This document shows, piece by piece, positions 12,377 to 24,729 of a DNA stretch of 64,000 bases (position 1 is its first letter; each line of letters opens with the position of its first letter). The stretch spans positions 496,001 through 560,000 of the forward strand of contig JAWQEG010001537.1 of assembly GCA_033782935.1 (NCBI GenBank), given 5' to 3'. The position numbers and the translations under genes were made by a program. The DNA comes from Petrolisthes cinctipes. Taxonomy: Eukaryota > Arthropoda > Malacostraca > Decapoda > Porcellanidae. Under the pieces are notes generated by a model. It was given only the letters and a program-made list of their open reading frames with translations. It made no database searches and had not been told where the DNA came from.

Positions 12377-14452
12377 CTAACACGGAGTATGCATGTACAG
12401 ATGGCTTTTGGGACCCAAAAATATCGAATATTCGAGTGTTTTGAGTCTGAATTTGGGATTTAAATGGGTACAGAAGATACATGCACATATCGACTTTGGG
12501 CTCCTAAAATATCGATTTTGAGCATGTTTTCGGCGTATAAATTGAAAATATTCTAGCACTGAGTAGGCATGTACAGATCACTTCTGGGACCCAAAAATAT
12601 CGAATTTTCGGGTGTTTTGAAACAGAATTAGGGATATACACGGGTACAGAAGATGCATACACATATTGACTTTGGGCACTTAAAATTTCGATTTTCAGCA
12701 TGTTTTGGGCCTGTATTTTAAAAACACTCTAACACGGAGTATGCACGTACAGATCGCTTCTGGGACCCAAAAACATTGAATTTTCGGGTGTTTTGAGCAT
12801 GAATTTGAGATATAAACGGGTACAGAAGATGCATGCACATATCGACTTTGGGCACCTAAAATATCGATTTTGAGCATCTTTTGGGCCTGTATTTTGAAAA
12901 TACTCAAACACGGTGTAGACATGTACAGATCGCTTCTGGAACACAAAAATTTCGATTTTTTGGGTGTTTTGAACCTGAATTTGAGATATAAACGGGTACA
13001 GAAGATGCATGCACATATCGACTTTGGCACCCAAAATATCGATTTTTAGTATGTTTTTGGCGTATAATTTGAAAATATTATAGCACTGAGTAGGCATGTA
13101 CAGATCGCTTCTGGGACCCAAAAATATCGAATTTTCTGGTGTTTTGAACCTGAATTTGAGATATAAACGGGTACAGAAGATGCATGCACATATCGACTTT
13201 TTGCACCTAAAATATCGATTTTGAGCATGTTTTGGGACTGTATCTTGATAACATTCTAGCAAGAAGTAGGCATGTACAGATTGCTTCTGGGACCCAAAAA
13301 TATCGAATTTTCGAATGTTTTGAACCTGAATTTGGGATATAGACGGGTACAGAAGATACATACACATATTGACTTTGGGCAGGTAAAATATCGATTTTCA
13401 GCATGTTTTAGGCTTGTATTTTGAAAATACTCTGACACTTAGTATGCATGTACAGATGGCTTTTGGGACCCAAAAATATCGAATATTCGGGTGTTTTGAG
13501 TCTGAATTTGAGATATAAACGGGTACAGAAGATGCATGCACATATCGACTTTGGGCACCCAATATATCGATTTTGAGCATATTTTGTGCCTGTATTTTTA
13601 AAATACTCTAACACGAAGTAGACACGTACAGATCGCTTCTGGGACACAAAAATATCGAATTTTTGGGTGTTTTGAGCCTGAATTTGAGATATAAACGGGT
13701 ACAGAAGATGCATGCACATATCGACTTTGGGCACCCAAAATATCGATTTTTAGCATGTTCTGAGCCTATATTTTGAAAACATTCTAGCACTGAGTAGGCA
13801 TGTACAGATCGCTTCTGGGACCCAAAAATATTGAATTTTCGGGAGTTTTGAGCCTGAATTTGAGATATAACCGGGTACTGAGAATGCATACACATATTGA
13901 CTTTGTGCACCTAAAATATCAATTTTTTAGCATGTTTTGGGCCTGTATTTTAAAAGCACTCTAACACGGAGTATGCATGTACAGATCGCTTCTGGGACCC
14001 AAAAATATCGAATTTTCGGAGTTTTGAGGCTGAATTTGAGATATAAACGGGTACAGAAGATGCATGCACATATCGACATTGGCACCCAAAATATCGATTA
14101 TTAGTATGTTTTGGGCGTATAATTTGAAAATATTCTAGCACTGAGTAGGCATGTACAGATCGCTTCTGGGCCCCAAAAATATCGAATCTTCGGGGGTTTT
14201 GAGCCAGAATTTGGGATATAACCGGGTACAGAGGATGCATGCACATATCGACTTTTTGCACCTAAAATATCGATTTTGAGCATGTTTTGGGTCTGTATAT
14301 TGAAAACATTCTAGCACTGAGTAGGCATGTACAGATCGCTTCTGGGACCCAAAAATACCGAATTTTCTGGTGTTTTGAACCAGAATTAGGGATATACACG
14401 GGTACAGAAGATTAATACACATATTGACTTTGGGCACATAAAATATCGATTT
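12377..14452 (+). repeat. Left flank of the 18-unit HOR; partner of 22.75-23.28 kb
   Basis: The part near 12377-12900 recurs at 22750-23273, offset 10,373 bp. Shared markers include 'gggatttaaatgggtacag', 'gaagatacatgc' and 'ttttcggcgtataaattg'. Units near 12695-13030 also match 14453-14788 at 1,758 bp (ten units), and those near 13608-13910 match 8682-8984. The block therefore contains building material of the regular HOR that follows, in a different order. Confidence 0.65.
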
Positions 14453-17440
14453 TCAGCATGTTTTGGGCCGGTATTTTAAAAACACTCTAACACGGAGTAT
14501 GCACGTACAGATCGCTTTTGGGACCCAAAAACATTGAATTTTTGGGTGTTTTGAGCATGAATTTGAGATATAAACGGGTACAGAAGATGCATGCACATAT
14601 CGACTTTGGGCACCTAAAATATCGATTTTGAGCATCTTTTGGGCCTGTATTTTGAAAATACTCAAACACGGTGTAGACATGTACAGATCGCTTCTGGGAC
14701 ACAAAAATATCGATTTTTTGGGTGTTTTGAGCCAGAATTTGAGATATAAACGGGTACAGAAGATGCATGCACATATCGACTTTGGCACCCAAAATATCGA
14801 TTTTTAGTATGTTTTGGGCGTATAATTTGAAAACATTCTAGCAAGAAGTAGGCATGTACAGATTGCTTCTGTGACCCAAAAATATCGAATTTTCGAATGT
14901 TTTGAACCTGAATTTGGGATATAGACGGGTACAGAAGATGCATACACATATTGACTTTGGGCAGCTAAAATATCGATTTTCAGCATGTTTTAGGCTTGTA
15001 TTTTGAAAATACTCTGACACGGAGTATGCATGTACAGATGGCTTATGGGACCCAAAAATATCGAATTTTCGGATATTTTGAGTCTGAATTTGAGATATAA
15101 ACGGGTACAGAAGATGCATGCACATATCGACTTTGGGCACCCAATATATCGATTTTGAGCATATTTTGGGCCTGTATTTTTTAATTACTCTAACACGGAG
15201 TAGACACGTACAGATCGCTTCTGGGACACAAAAATATCGAATTTTTGGGTGTTTTGAGCCTGAATTTGAGATATAAACGGGTACAGAGAATGCATACACA
15301 TATTGACTTTGTGCACCTAAAATATCAATTTTTTAGCATGTTTTGGGCCTGTATTTAAAAAAAACTCTAACACGGAGTATGCATGTACAGATCGCTTCTG
15401 GGACCCAAAAATATCGAATTTTCGGAGTTTTGAGCCTGAATTTGAGATATAAACGGGTACAGAAGATACATGCACATATCGACTTTTTGCACTTAAAATA
15501 TCGATTTTGAGCATGTTTTGGGTCTGTATCTTGAACACATTCTAGCAAGGAGTAGGCATGTACAGATCGCTTCTGGGACCCAAAAATATCGAATTTTCGA
15601 ATGTTTTGAGCCTGAATTTTAGATATAAACGGGTACAGAAGATGCATGCACATATCGACTTCGGGCACCTAAAATATCGATTTTTAGCATGTTATGGGCC
15701 TGTATTTTAAAAACACTCTAACACGAAGTAGACATGTACAGATCGCTTCTGGGACCCAAAAATATCGAATTTTCGGGGGTTTTGAGCCAGAATTTGGGAT
15801 ATAACCGGGTACAGAGGATGTATGCACATATCGACTTTTTGCACCTAAAATATCGATTTTGAGCATATTTTGGGTCTGTATCTTGAAAAAATTCAAGCAA
15901 GGAGTAGGCATGTACAGATTGCTTCTAGGACCCAAAAATATCGAATTTTCGTGTTTTGAGCCTGAATTTGAGATATAAACGGGTACAGAAGATGCATGCA
16001 CATATCGACTTTGGCACCCAAAATATCGATTTTTAGTATGTTTTGGGCGTATAATTTGAAAATATTCTAGCACTGAGTAGGCATGTACAGATCGCTTCTG
16101 GGACCCAAAAATATCGAATTTTCGGGAGTTTTGAACCTGAATTAGAGATATAAACGGGTACAGAAGATGCATGCACATATCGACTTTTTGCACCTAAAAT
16201 ATCGATTTTGAGCATGTTTTGGGACTGTATCTTGAAAACATTCTAGCAAGAAGTAGGCATGTACAGATTGCTTCTGTGACCCAAAAATATCGAATTTTCG
16301 AATGTTTTGAACCTGAATTTGGGATATAGACGGGTACAGAAGATGCATACACATATTGACTTTGGGCAGCTAAAATATCGATTTTCAGCATGTTTTAGGC
16401 TTGTATTTTGAAAATACTCTGACACGGAGTATGCATGTAGAGATGGCTTATGGGACCAAAAAATATCGAATATTCGGGTGTTTTGAGTCTGAATTTGAGA
16501 TATAAACGGGTACAGAAGATGCATGCACATATCGACTTTGGGCACCCAATATATCGATTTTGAGCATATTTTGGGCCTGTATTTTTAAATTACTCTAACA
16601 CGGAGTAGACACGTACAGATCGCTTCTGGGACACAAAAATATCGAATTTTTGGGTGTTTTGAGATTGAATTTGAGATATAAACGGGTACAGAGAATGCAT
16701 ACACATATTGACTTTGTGCACCTAAAATATCAATTTTTTAGCATGTTTTGGGCCTGTATTTAAAAAAAACTCTAACACGGAGTATGCATGTACAGATCGC
16801 TTCTGGGACCCAAAAATATCGAATTTTCGGAGTTTTGAGCCTGAATTTGAGATATAAACGGGTACAGAAGATACATGCACATATCGACTTTTTGCACTTA
16901 AAATATCGATTTTGAGCATGTTTTGGGTCTGTATCTTGAACACATTCTAGCAAGGAGTAGGCATGTACAGATCGCTTCTGGGACCCAAAAATATCGAATT
17001 TTCTGGTGTTTTGAACCAGAATTAGGGATATACACTGGTACAGAAGATGCATACACATATTGACTTTTGGCACATAAAATATCGATTTTCAGCATGTTTT
17101 AGGCCTGTATTTTAAAAACACTCTAACACGGAGTATGCACGTACAGATCGCTTCTGGGAACCCAAAACATTGAATTTTCGGGTGTTTTGAGCATGAATTT
17201 GAGATATAAACGGGTACAGAAGATGCATGCACATATCGACTTTGGGCACCTAAAATATCGATTTTGAGCATGTTTTCGGCGTATAAATTGAAAATATTCT
17301 AGCACTGAGTAGGCATGTACAGATCACTTCTGGGACCCAAAAATATCGAATTTTCGGGTGTTTTGAACCAGAATTAGGGATACACACGGGTACAGAAGAT
17401 GCATACACATATTGACTTTGGGCACATAAAATATCGATTT
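14453..17440 (+). repeat. 18-unit HOR, first copy (one unit short, with a patch)
   Basis: This is the first copy of the 3,165-bp higher-order repeat. Its starting units match 17441 onward at an offset of only 2,988 bp, but from about 14838 the offset becomes 3,164-3,165, so one unit is missing near 14820-14840 relative to copy 2. The interval 15602-16014 differs from copy 2 and matches 5406-5818, like a gene-conversion or insertion patch. The marker 'atttaaaaaaaactc' occurs near 15353 and 16758, eight units apart, which sets the 8+10 substructure. The 'ttttcggcgtataaattg' marker lies near 17274. Confidence 0.8.
15602..16014 (+). repeat. Partner of the 413-bp segment at 5406-5818
   Basis: This stretch sits inside the first 18-unit HOR copy where the later copy has other units, yet it looks identical to 5406-5818 including all private variants ('gacttcgggcacc', 'gcatgttatgggcc', 'gaggatgtatgc', 'attcaagcaagg' and the shortened 'ttttcgtgttttgagcc'). 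Flanking sequence on both sides fits the local HOR. The most economical reading is transfer of this patch into the HOR copy, or retention from a common ancestor lost in other copies. Direction cannot be decided from one window. Confidence 0.85.
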
Positions 17441-20400
17441 TCAGCATGTTTTGGGCCGGTAATTTAAAAACACTCTAACACGGAGTATGCACGTACAGAT
17501 CGCTTCTGGGACCCAAAAACATTGAATTTTTGGGTGTTTTGAGCATGAATTTGAGATATAAACGGGTACAGAAGATGCATGCACATATCGACTTTGGGCA
17601 CCTAAAATATCGATTTTGAGCATCTTTTGGGCCTGTATTTTGAAAATACTCAAACACGGTGTAGACATGTACAGATCGCTTCTGGGACACAAAAATATCG
17701 ATTTTTTGGGTGTTTTGAGCCTGAATTTGAGATATAAACGGGTACAGAAGATGCATGCACATATCGACTTTGGCACCCAAAATATCGATTTTTAGTATGT
17801 TTTGGGCGTATAATTTGAAAATATTCTAGCACTGAGTAGGCATGTACAGATAGCTTCTGGGACCCAAAAATATCGAATTTTCGGGTGTTTTGAACCTGAA
17901 TTAGAGATATAAACGGGTACAGAAGATGCATGCACATATCGACTTTTTGCACCTAAAATATCGATTTTGAGCATGTTTTGGGACTGTATCTTGAAAACAT
18001 TCTAGCAAGAAGTAGGCATGTACAGATTGCTTCTGTGACCCAAAAATATCGAATTTTCGAATGTTTTGAACCTGAATTTGGGATATAGACGGGTACAGAA
18101 GATGCATACACATATTGACTTTGGGCAGCTAAAATATCGATTTTCAGCATGTTTTAGGCTTGTATTTTGAAAATACTCTGACACGGAGTATGCATGTACA
18201 GATGGCTTATGGGACCCAAAAATATCGAATTTTCGGATATTTTGAGTCTGAATTTGAGATATAAACGGGTACAGAAGATGCATGCACATATCGACTTTGG
18301 GCACCCAATATATCGATTTTGAGCATATTTTGGGCCTGTATTTTTTAATTACTCTAACACGGAGTAGACACGTACAGATCGCTTCTGGGACACAAAAATA
18401 TCGAATTTTTGGATGTTTTGAGCCTGAATTTGAGATATAAACGGGTACAGAGAATGCATACACATATTGACTTTGTGCACCTAAAATATCAATTTTTTAG
18501 CATGTTTTGGGCCTGTATTTAAAAAAAACTCTAACACGGAGTATGCATGTACAGATCGCTTCTGGGACCCAAAAATATCGAATTTTCGGAGTTTTGAGCC
18601 TGAATTTGAGATATAAACGGGTACAGAAGATACATGCACATATCGACTTTTTGCACTTAAAATATCGATTTTGAGCATGTTTTGGGTCTGTATCTTGAAC
18701 ACATTCTAGCAAGGAGTAGGCATGTACAGATCGCTTCTGGGACCCAAAAATATCGAATTTTCGGGTGTTTTGAACCAGAATTAGGGATATACACGGGTAC
18801 AGAAGATGCATACACATATTGACTTTGGGCACATAAAATATCGATTTTCAGCATGTTTTAGGCCTGTATTTTAAAAACACTCTAACACGGAGTATGCACG
18901 TACAGATCGCTTCTGGGAACCCAAAACATTGAATTTTCGGGTGTTTTGAGCATGAATTTGAGATATAAACGGGTACAGAAGATGCATGCACATATCGACT
19001 TTGGGCACCTAAAATATCGATTTTGAGCATCTTTTGGGCCTGTATTTTGAAAATACTCAAACACGGTGTAGACATGTACAGATCGCTTCTGGGACACAAA
19101 AATATCGATTTTTTGGGTGTTTTGAGCCTGAATTTGAGATATAAACGGGTACAGAAGATGCATGCACATATCGACTTTGGCACCCAAAATATCGATTTTT
19201 AGTATGTTTTGGGCGTATAATTTGAAAATATTCTAGCACTGAGTAGGCATGTACAGATCGCTTCTGGGACCCAAAAATATCGAATTTTCGGGTGTTTTGA
19301 ACCTGAATTAGAGATATAAACGGGTACAGAAGATGCATGCACATATCGACTTTTTGCACCTAAAATATCGATTTTGAGCATGTTTTTAACTGTATCTTGA
19401 AAACATTCTAGCAAGAAGTAGGCATGTACAGATTGCTTCTGTGACCCAAAAATATCGAATTTTCGAATGTTTTGAACCTGAATTTGGGATATAGACGGGT
19501 ACAGAAGATGCATACACATATTGACTTTGGGCAGCTAAAATATCGATTTTCAGCATGTTTTAGGCTTGTATTTTGAAAATACTCTGACACGGAGTATGCA
19601 TGTACAGATGGCTTATGGGACCAATAAATATCGAATATTCGGGTGTTTTGAGTCTGAATTTGAGATATAAACGGGTACAGAAGATGCATGCACATATCGA
19701 CTTTGGGCACCCAATATATCGATTTTGAGCATATTTTGGGCCTGTATTTTTAAATTACTCTAACACGGAGTAGACACGTACAGATCGCTTCTGGGACACA
19801 AAAATATCGAATTTTTGGGTGTTTTGAGCCTGAATTTGAGATATAAACGGGTACAGAGAATGCATACACATATTGACTTTGTGCACCTAAAATATCAATT
19901 TTTTAGCATGTTTTGGGCCTGTATTTAAAAAAAACTCTAACACGGAGTATGCATGTACAGATCGCTTCTGGGACCCAAAAATATCGAATTTTCGGAGTTT
20001 TGAGCCTGAATTTGAGATATAAACGGGTACAGAAGATACATGCACATATCGACTTTTTGCACTTAAAATATCGATTTTGAGCATGTTTTGGGTCTGTATC
20101 TTGAACACATTCTAGCAAGGAGTAGGCATGTACAGATCGCTTCTGGGACCCAAAAATATCGAATTTTCTGGTGTTTTGAACCAGAATTAGGGATATACAC
20201 TGGTACAGAAGATGCATACACATATTGACTTTGGGCACATAAAATATCGATTTTCAGCATGTTTTAGGCCTGTATTTTAAAAACACTCTAACACGGAGTA
20301 TGCACGTACAGATCGCTTCTGGGAACCCAAAACATTGAATTTTCGGGTGTTTTGAGCATGAATTTGAGATATAAACGGATACAGAAGATGCAAGCACATA

Positions 20401-20605
20401 TCGACTTTGGGCACCTAAAATATCGATTTTGAGCATGTTTTCGGCGTATAAATTGAAAATATTCTAGCACTGAGTAGGCATGTACAGATCACTTCTGGGA
20501 CCCAAAAATATCGAATTTTCGGGTGTTTTGAACCAGAATTAGGGATATACACGGGTACAGAAGATGCATACACATATTGACTTTGGGCACATAAAATATC
20601 GATTT
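17441..20605 (+). repeat. 18-unit HOR, complete copy (3,165 bp)
   Basis: This is a full-length copy of the higher-order repeat. Its units match the preceding copy at offset 3,164-3,165 and the following partial copy at 3,165. Internally the marker 'atttaaaaaaaactc' occurs near 18517 and 19924, so the period is made of a 10-unit (about 1,759 bp) and an 8-unit (about 1,406 bp) subrepeat in alternation. A 4-bp deletion is private to this copy near 19382 ('gcatgtttttaactg' for 'gcatgttttgggactg'). Otherwise the three copies are near-identical by eye, marking this as one of the most recently homogenised parts of the window. Confidence 0.85.
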
Positions 20606-22380
20606 TCAGCATGTTTTGGGCCGGTATTTTAAAAACACTCTAACACGGAGTATGCACGTACAGATCGCTTCTGGGACCCAAAAACATTGAATTTTCGGGT
20701 GTTTTGAGCATGAATTTGAGATATAAACGGGTACAGAAGATGCATGCACATATCGACTTTGGGCACCTAAAATATCGATTTTGAGCATCTTTTGGGCCTG
20801 TATTTTGAAAATACTCAAACACGGTGTAGACATGTACAGATCGCTTCTGGGACACAAAAATATCGATTTTTTGGGTGTTTTGAGCCTGAATTTGAGATAT
20901 AAACGGGTACAGAAGATGCATGCACATATCGACTTTGGCACCCAAAATATCGATTTTTAGTATGTTTTGGGCGTATAATTTGAAAATATTCTAGCACTGA
21001 GTAGGCATGTACAGATCGCTTCTGGGACCCAAAAATATCGAATTTTCGGGTGTTTTGAACCTGAATTAGAGATATAAACGGGTACAGAAGATGCATGCAC
21101 ATATCGACTTTTTGCACCTAAAATATCGATTTTGAGCATGTTTTGGGACTGTATCTTGAAAACATTCTAGCAAGAAGTAGGCATGTACAGATTGCTTCTG
21201 TGACCCAAAAATATCGAATTTTCGAATGTTTTGAACCTGAATTTGGGATATAGACGGGTACAGAAGATGCATACACATATTGACTTTGGGCAGCTAAAAT
21301 ATCGATTTTCATCATGTTTTAGGCTTGTATTTTGAAAATACTCTGACACGGAGTATGCATGTACAGATGGCTTATGGGACCAAAAAATATCGAATATTCG
21401 GGTGTTTTGAGCCTGAATTTGAGATATAAACGGGTACAGAAGATGCATGCACATATCGACTTTGGGCACCCAATATATCGATTTTGAGCATATTTTGGGC
21501 CTGTATTTTTAAATTACTCTAACACGGAGTAGACACGTACAGATCGCTTCTGGGACACAAAAATATCGAATTTTTGGGTGTTTTGAGCCTGAATTTGAGA
21601 TATAAACGGGTACAGAGAATGCATACACATATTGACTTTGTGCACCTAAAATATCAATTTTTTAGCATGTTTTGGGCCTGTATTTAAAAAAAACTCTAAC
21701 ACGGAGGATGCATGTACAGATCGCTTCTGGGACCCAAAAATATCGAATTTTCGGAGTTTTGAGCCTGAATTTGAGATATAAACGGGTACAGAAGATACAT
21801 GCACATATCGACTTTTTGCACTTAAAATATCGATTTTGAGCATGTTTTGGGTCTGTATCTTGAACACATTCTAGCAAGGAGTAGGCATGTACAGATCGCT
21901 TCTGGGACCCAAAAATATCGAATTTTCTGGTGTTTTGAACCAGAATTAGGGATATACACTGATACAGAAGATGCATACACATATTGACTTTGGGCACATA
22001 AAATATCGATTTTCAGCATGTTTTAGGCCTGTATTTTAAAAACACTCTAACACGGAGTATGCACGTACAGATCGCTTCTGGGAACCCAAAACATTGAATT
22101 TTCGGGTGTTTTGAGCATGAATTTGAGATATAAACGGGTACAGAAGATGCATGCACATATCGACTTTGGGCACATAAAATATCGATTTTGAGCATCTTTT
22201 GGGCTTGTATTTTGAAAATACTCAAACACGATGTAGACATGTACAGATCGCTTCTGGGACACAAAAATATCGATTTTTTGGGTGTTTTGAGCCTGAATTT
22301 GAGATATAAACGGGTACAGAAGATGCATGCACATATCGACTTTGTCACCCAAAATATCGATTTTTAGTATGTTTTGGGCG
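20606..22380 (+). repeat. 18-unit HOR, third copy (partial, 10 units)
   Basis: The first ten units of the 3,165-bp repeat are present a third time, at a constant 3,165-bp offset from 17441-19215. Private changes include 'cggaggatgcatg' near 21705 and 'tttcatcatg' near 21309. The copy stops near 22380, after which 'tagccctgag' and 'gaaccagaatttgag' units begin that do not follow HOR order. This is the right-hand limit of the regular HOR block. Confidence 0.85.
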
Positions 22381-24695
22381 TATAATTTGAAAATATTCTA
22401 GCCCTGAGTAGGCATGTACAGATCGCTTCTGGGACCCAAAAATATCAAATTTTCGGGCGTTTTGAACCAGAATTTGAGATATAAACGGGTACAGAAGATG
22501 CATGCACATATCGACTTTTTGCACCTAAAATATTGATTTTGAGCATGTTTTGGGTCTGTATCTTGAAAACATTCTAGCAAGAAGTAGGCATGTACAGATT
22601 GCTTCTGGGACCCAAAAATATCGAATTTTCGAGTGTTTTAAACCAGAATTTGGGATATAGACGGGTACAGAAGATGCATACACATATTGACTTTGGGCAG
22701 CTAAAATATCGATTTACAGCATGTTTTAGGCCTGTATTTTGAACATACTCTAACACGGAGTATGCATGTACAGATGGCTTTTGGGACCCAAAAATATCGA
22801 ATATTCGGGTGTTTTGAGTCTGAATTTGGGATTTAAATGGGTACAGAAGATACATGCACATATCGACTTTGGGCACCTAAAATATCGATTTAGAGCATGT
22901 TTTCGGCGTATAAATTGAAAATATTCTAGCACTGAGTAGGCATGTACAGATCACTTCTGGCACCCAAAAATATCGAATTTTGGGGTGTTTTGAACCAGAA
23001 TTAGGGATATACACGGGTACAGAAGATGCATACACATATTGACTTTGGGCACATAAAATATCGATTTTCAGCATGTTTTGGGCTTGTATTTTAAAAACAC
23101 TCTAACACGGAGTATGCACGTACAGATTGCTTCTGGGACCCAAAAACATTGAATTTTTGGGTGTTTTGAGCATGAATTTGTGATATAAACGGGTACAGAA
23201 GATGCATGCACATATCGACTTTGGGCACCTAAAATATCGATTTTGAGCATGTTTTGGACCTGTATTTTGAAAATACTTAACACGGAGTAGGCATGTACAG
23301 ATCGCTTCTGAGACCCAAAAATATCGAATTTTCGGGTGTTTTGAACCTAAATTTGAGATATAAACGGGTACAGAAGATGCATGCTCATATCGACTTAGGG
23401 CACCTAAAATATCGATTTTCAGCATATTTTGGGGATATATTTTGAAAATAATCTAGCACTGAGAAGGCATGAACAGATCGCTTTTGGGACCCAAAAATAT
23501 CGAATTTTTGGGTGTTTTGAGCCTGAATTTGGGATATAACCGTGAACAGAGGATGCATGCACATATCGACTTTGGGCACCTAAAATATCGATATTGAGCA
23601 TGTTTTGGGTTTGTATCTTGAAAACATTCTAGCACTGAGTATGCATGTACCGATCGCTTAAGGGACCCAAAAATATGGAATTTTCGGGTGTTTTGAGCTT
23701 GAATTTGAGATATGAACGGGTACAGAAGATGCATGCACATATCGACTTTTTGCACCTAACATATCGATTTTCAGCATGTTTTGGGCCTGTATTTTAAAAA
23801 CACCTAACACGGAGTATGCACGTACAGATCGCTTTTGTGACCCAAAAATATCGAATTTTCGGATATTTTGAGCCTGAATTTGAGATATAATCGGGTACAG
23901 TAGAAGCATGCACATATTGACTTTGGGCACCTAAAATATCGATTTTTTGCATGTTTTGGGCCTGTATTTAAAAAAAACTCTTACACGGAGTATGCACGTA
24001 CAGATCGCTTCTAGGACCCAAAAATATCGAATTTTCGGGTGTTTCGAGCCTGAATTTGATATATAAACGGGTACAGAAGTTGCTCAAACATATTGTCTTT
24101 GGGCACCTAAAATATCGATTTTTAGCATGTTTTGGGTCTGAATCTTGAAAACATTCTAGCAAGGAGTAGGCATGTACAGAGTGTTTTTGGGACCCAAAAA
24201 TATTCAATTTTCGGGTGTTTTTGAATGAATTTGATATATAAACGGGTACTGAGGATTCATGCACATATCGACTTTTTTATCCTAAAATATCAATTTTGTT
24301 CATGTTCTGGGTCTGTATCATGAAAACATTCTAGCAAGGAGTAGGCATGTACAGATCGCTTATTTGACCCAAAAATATTGAATTTTCGGGTGTTTTGAGC
24401 CTGAATTTGAGATATTAACGGGTACAGAAGATGAATGCACATATCGACTTTTTCCACCTAAAATATCGATTTTGAGCATGTTTTTGGTCTGTATTTTGAA
24501 AACATTCTAGCAAGGAGTAGGCATGTACAATTTGCTTTTGGGACCCCAAAATATCGAATTTTCTGGTGTTTTGAGCCTGAATTTGAGATATAAACGGGTA
24601 CAGAAGATGCATGCACATATCGACTTCGTGCACCTAAAATATCGATTTTTAGCATGTTTTGGGCCTGTATATTTAAAACATTCTCTAACACGGAG
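22381..24695 (+). repeat. Right flank of the 18-unit HOR, then diverged units
   Basis: The first part repeats left-flank material: about 22750-23273 matches 12377-12900 at offset 10,373 bp. Beyond about 23.3 kb units diverge from one another and no higher-order period is visible. Small irregularities accumulate, for example the shortened 'gtttttgaatgaatttg' near 24222 and unusual 'cttttttatcc' and 'ttgttcatg' variants near 24272-24303. This is typical of an edge between homogenised and older satellite. Confidence 0.65.
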
Positions 24696-24729
24696 TAGGC
24701 ATGTACAGATCGCTTCTGTAGCACTTAGT
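24696..24729 (+). repeat. 34-bp truncated satellite unit
   Basis: A unit begins normally ('aggcatgtac', 'agatcgcttctg') at 24696, but after about 22 bases it passes directly into a linker of the 'tagcacttag' class. The next unit starts at 24730. About 142 bp of the unit are missing, with no insertion at the junction. This is the shortest unit seen in the window and lies in the irregular zone. Confidence 0.85.

Noticed and set aside
12729..13367. Long minus-strand open frames (212 codons here, 189 at 2181-2750, 171 at 30876-31391, many of 60-150)
   Set aside because: They are translations of the satellite. The same peptide patterns reappear at 176-bp intervals in rotating frames, with no start context, codon bias or conserved ends, and small indels shift them freely. 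Open length reflects few stop triplets on the minus strand of this repeat.
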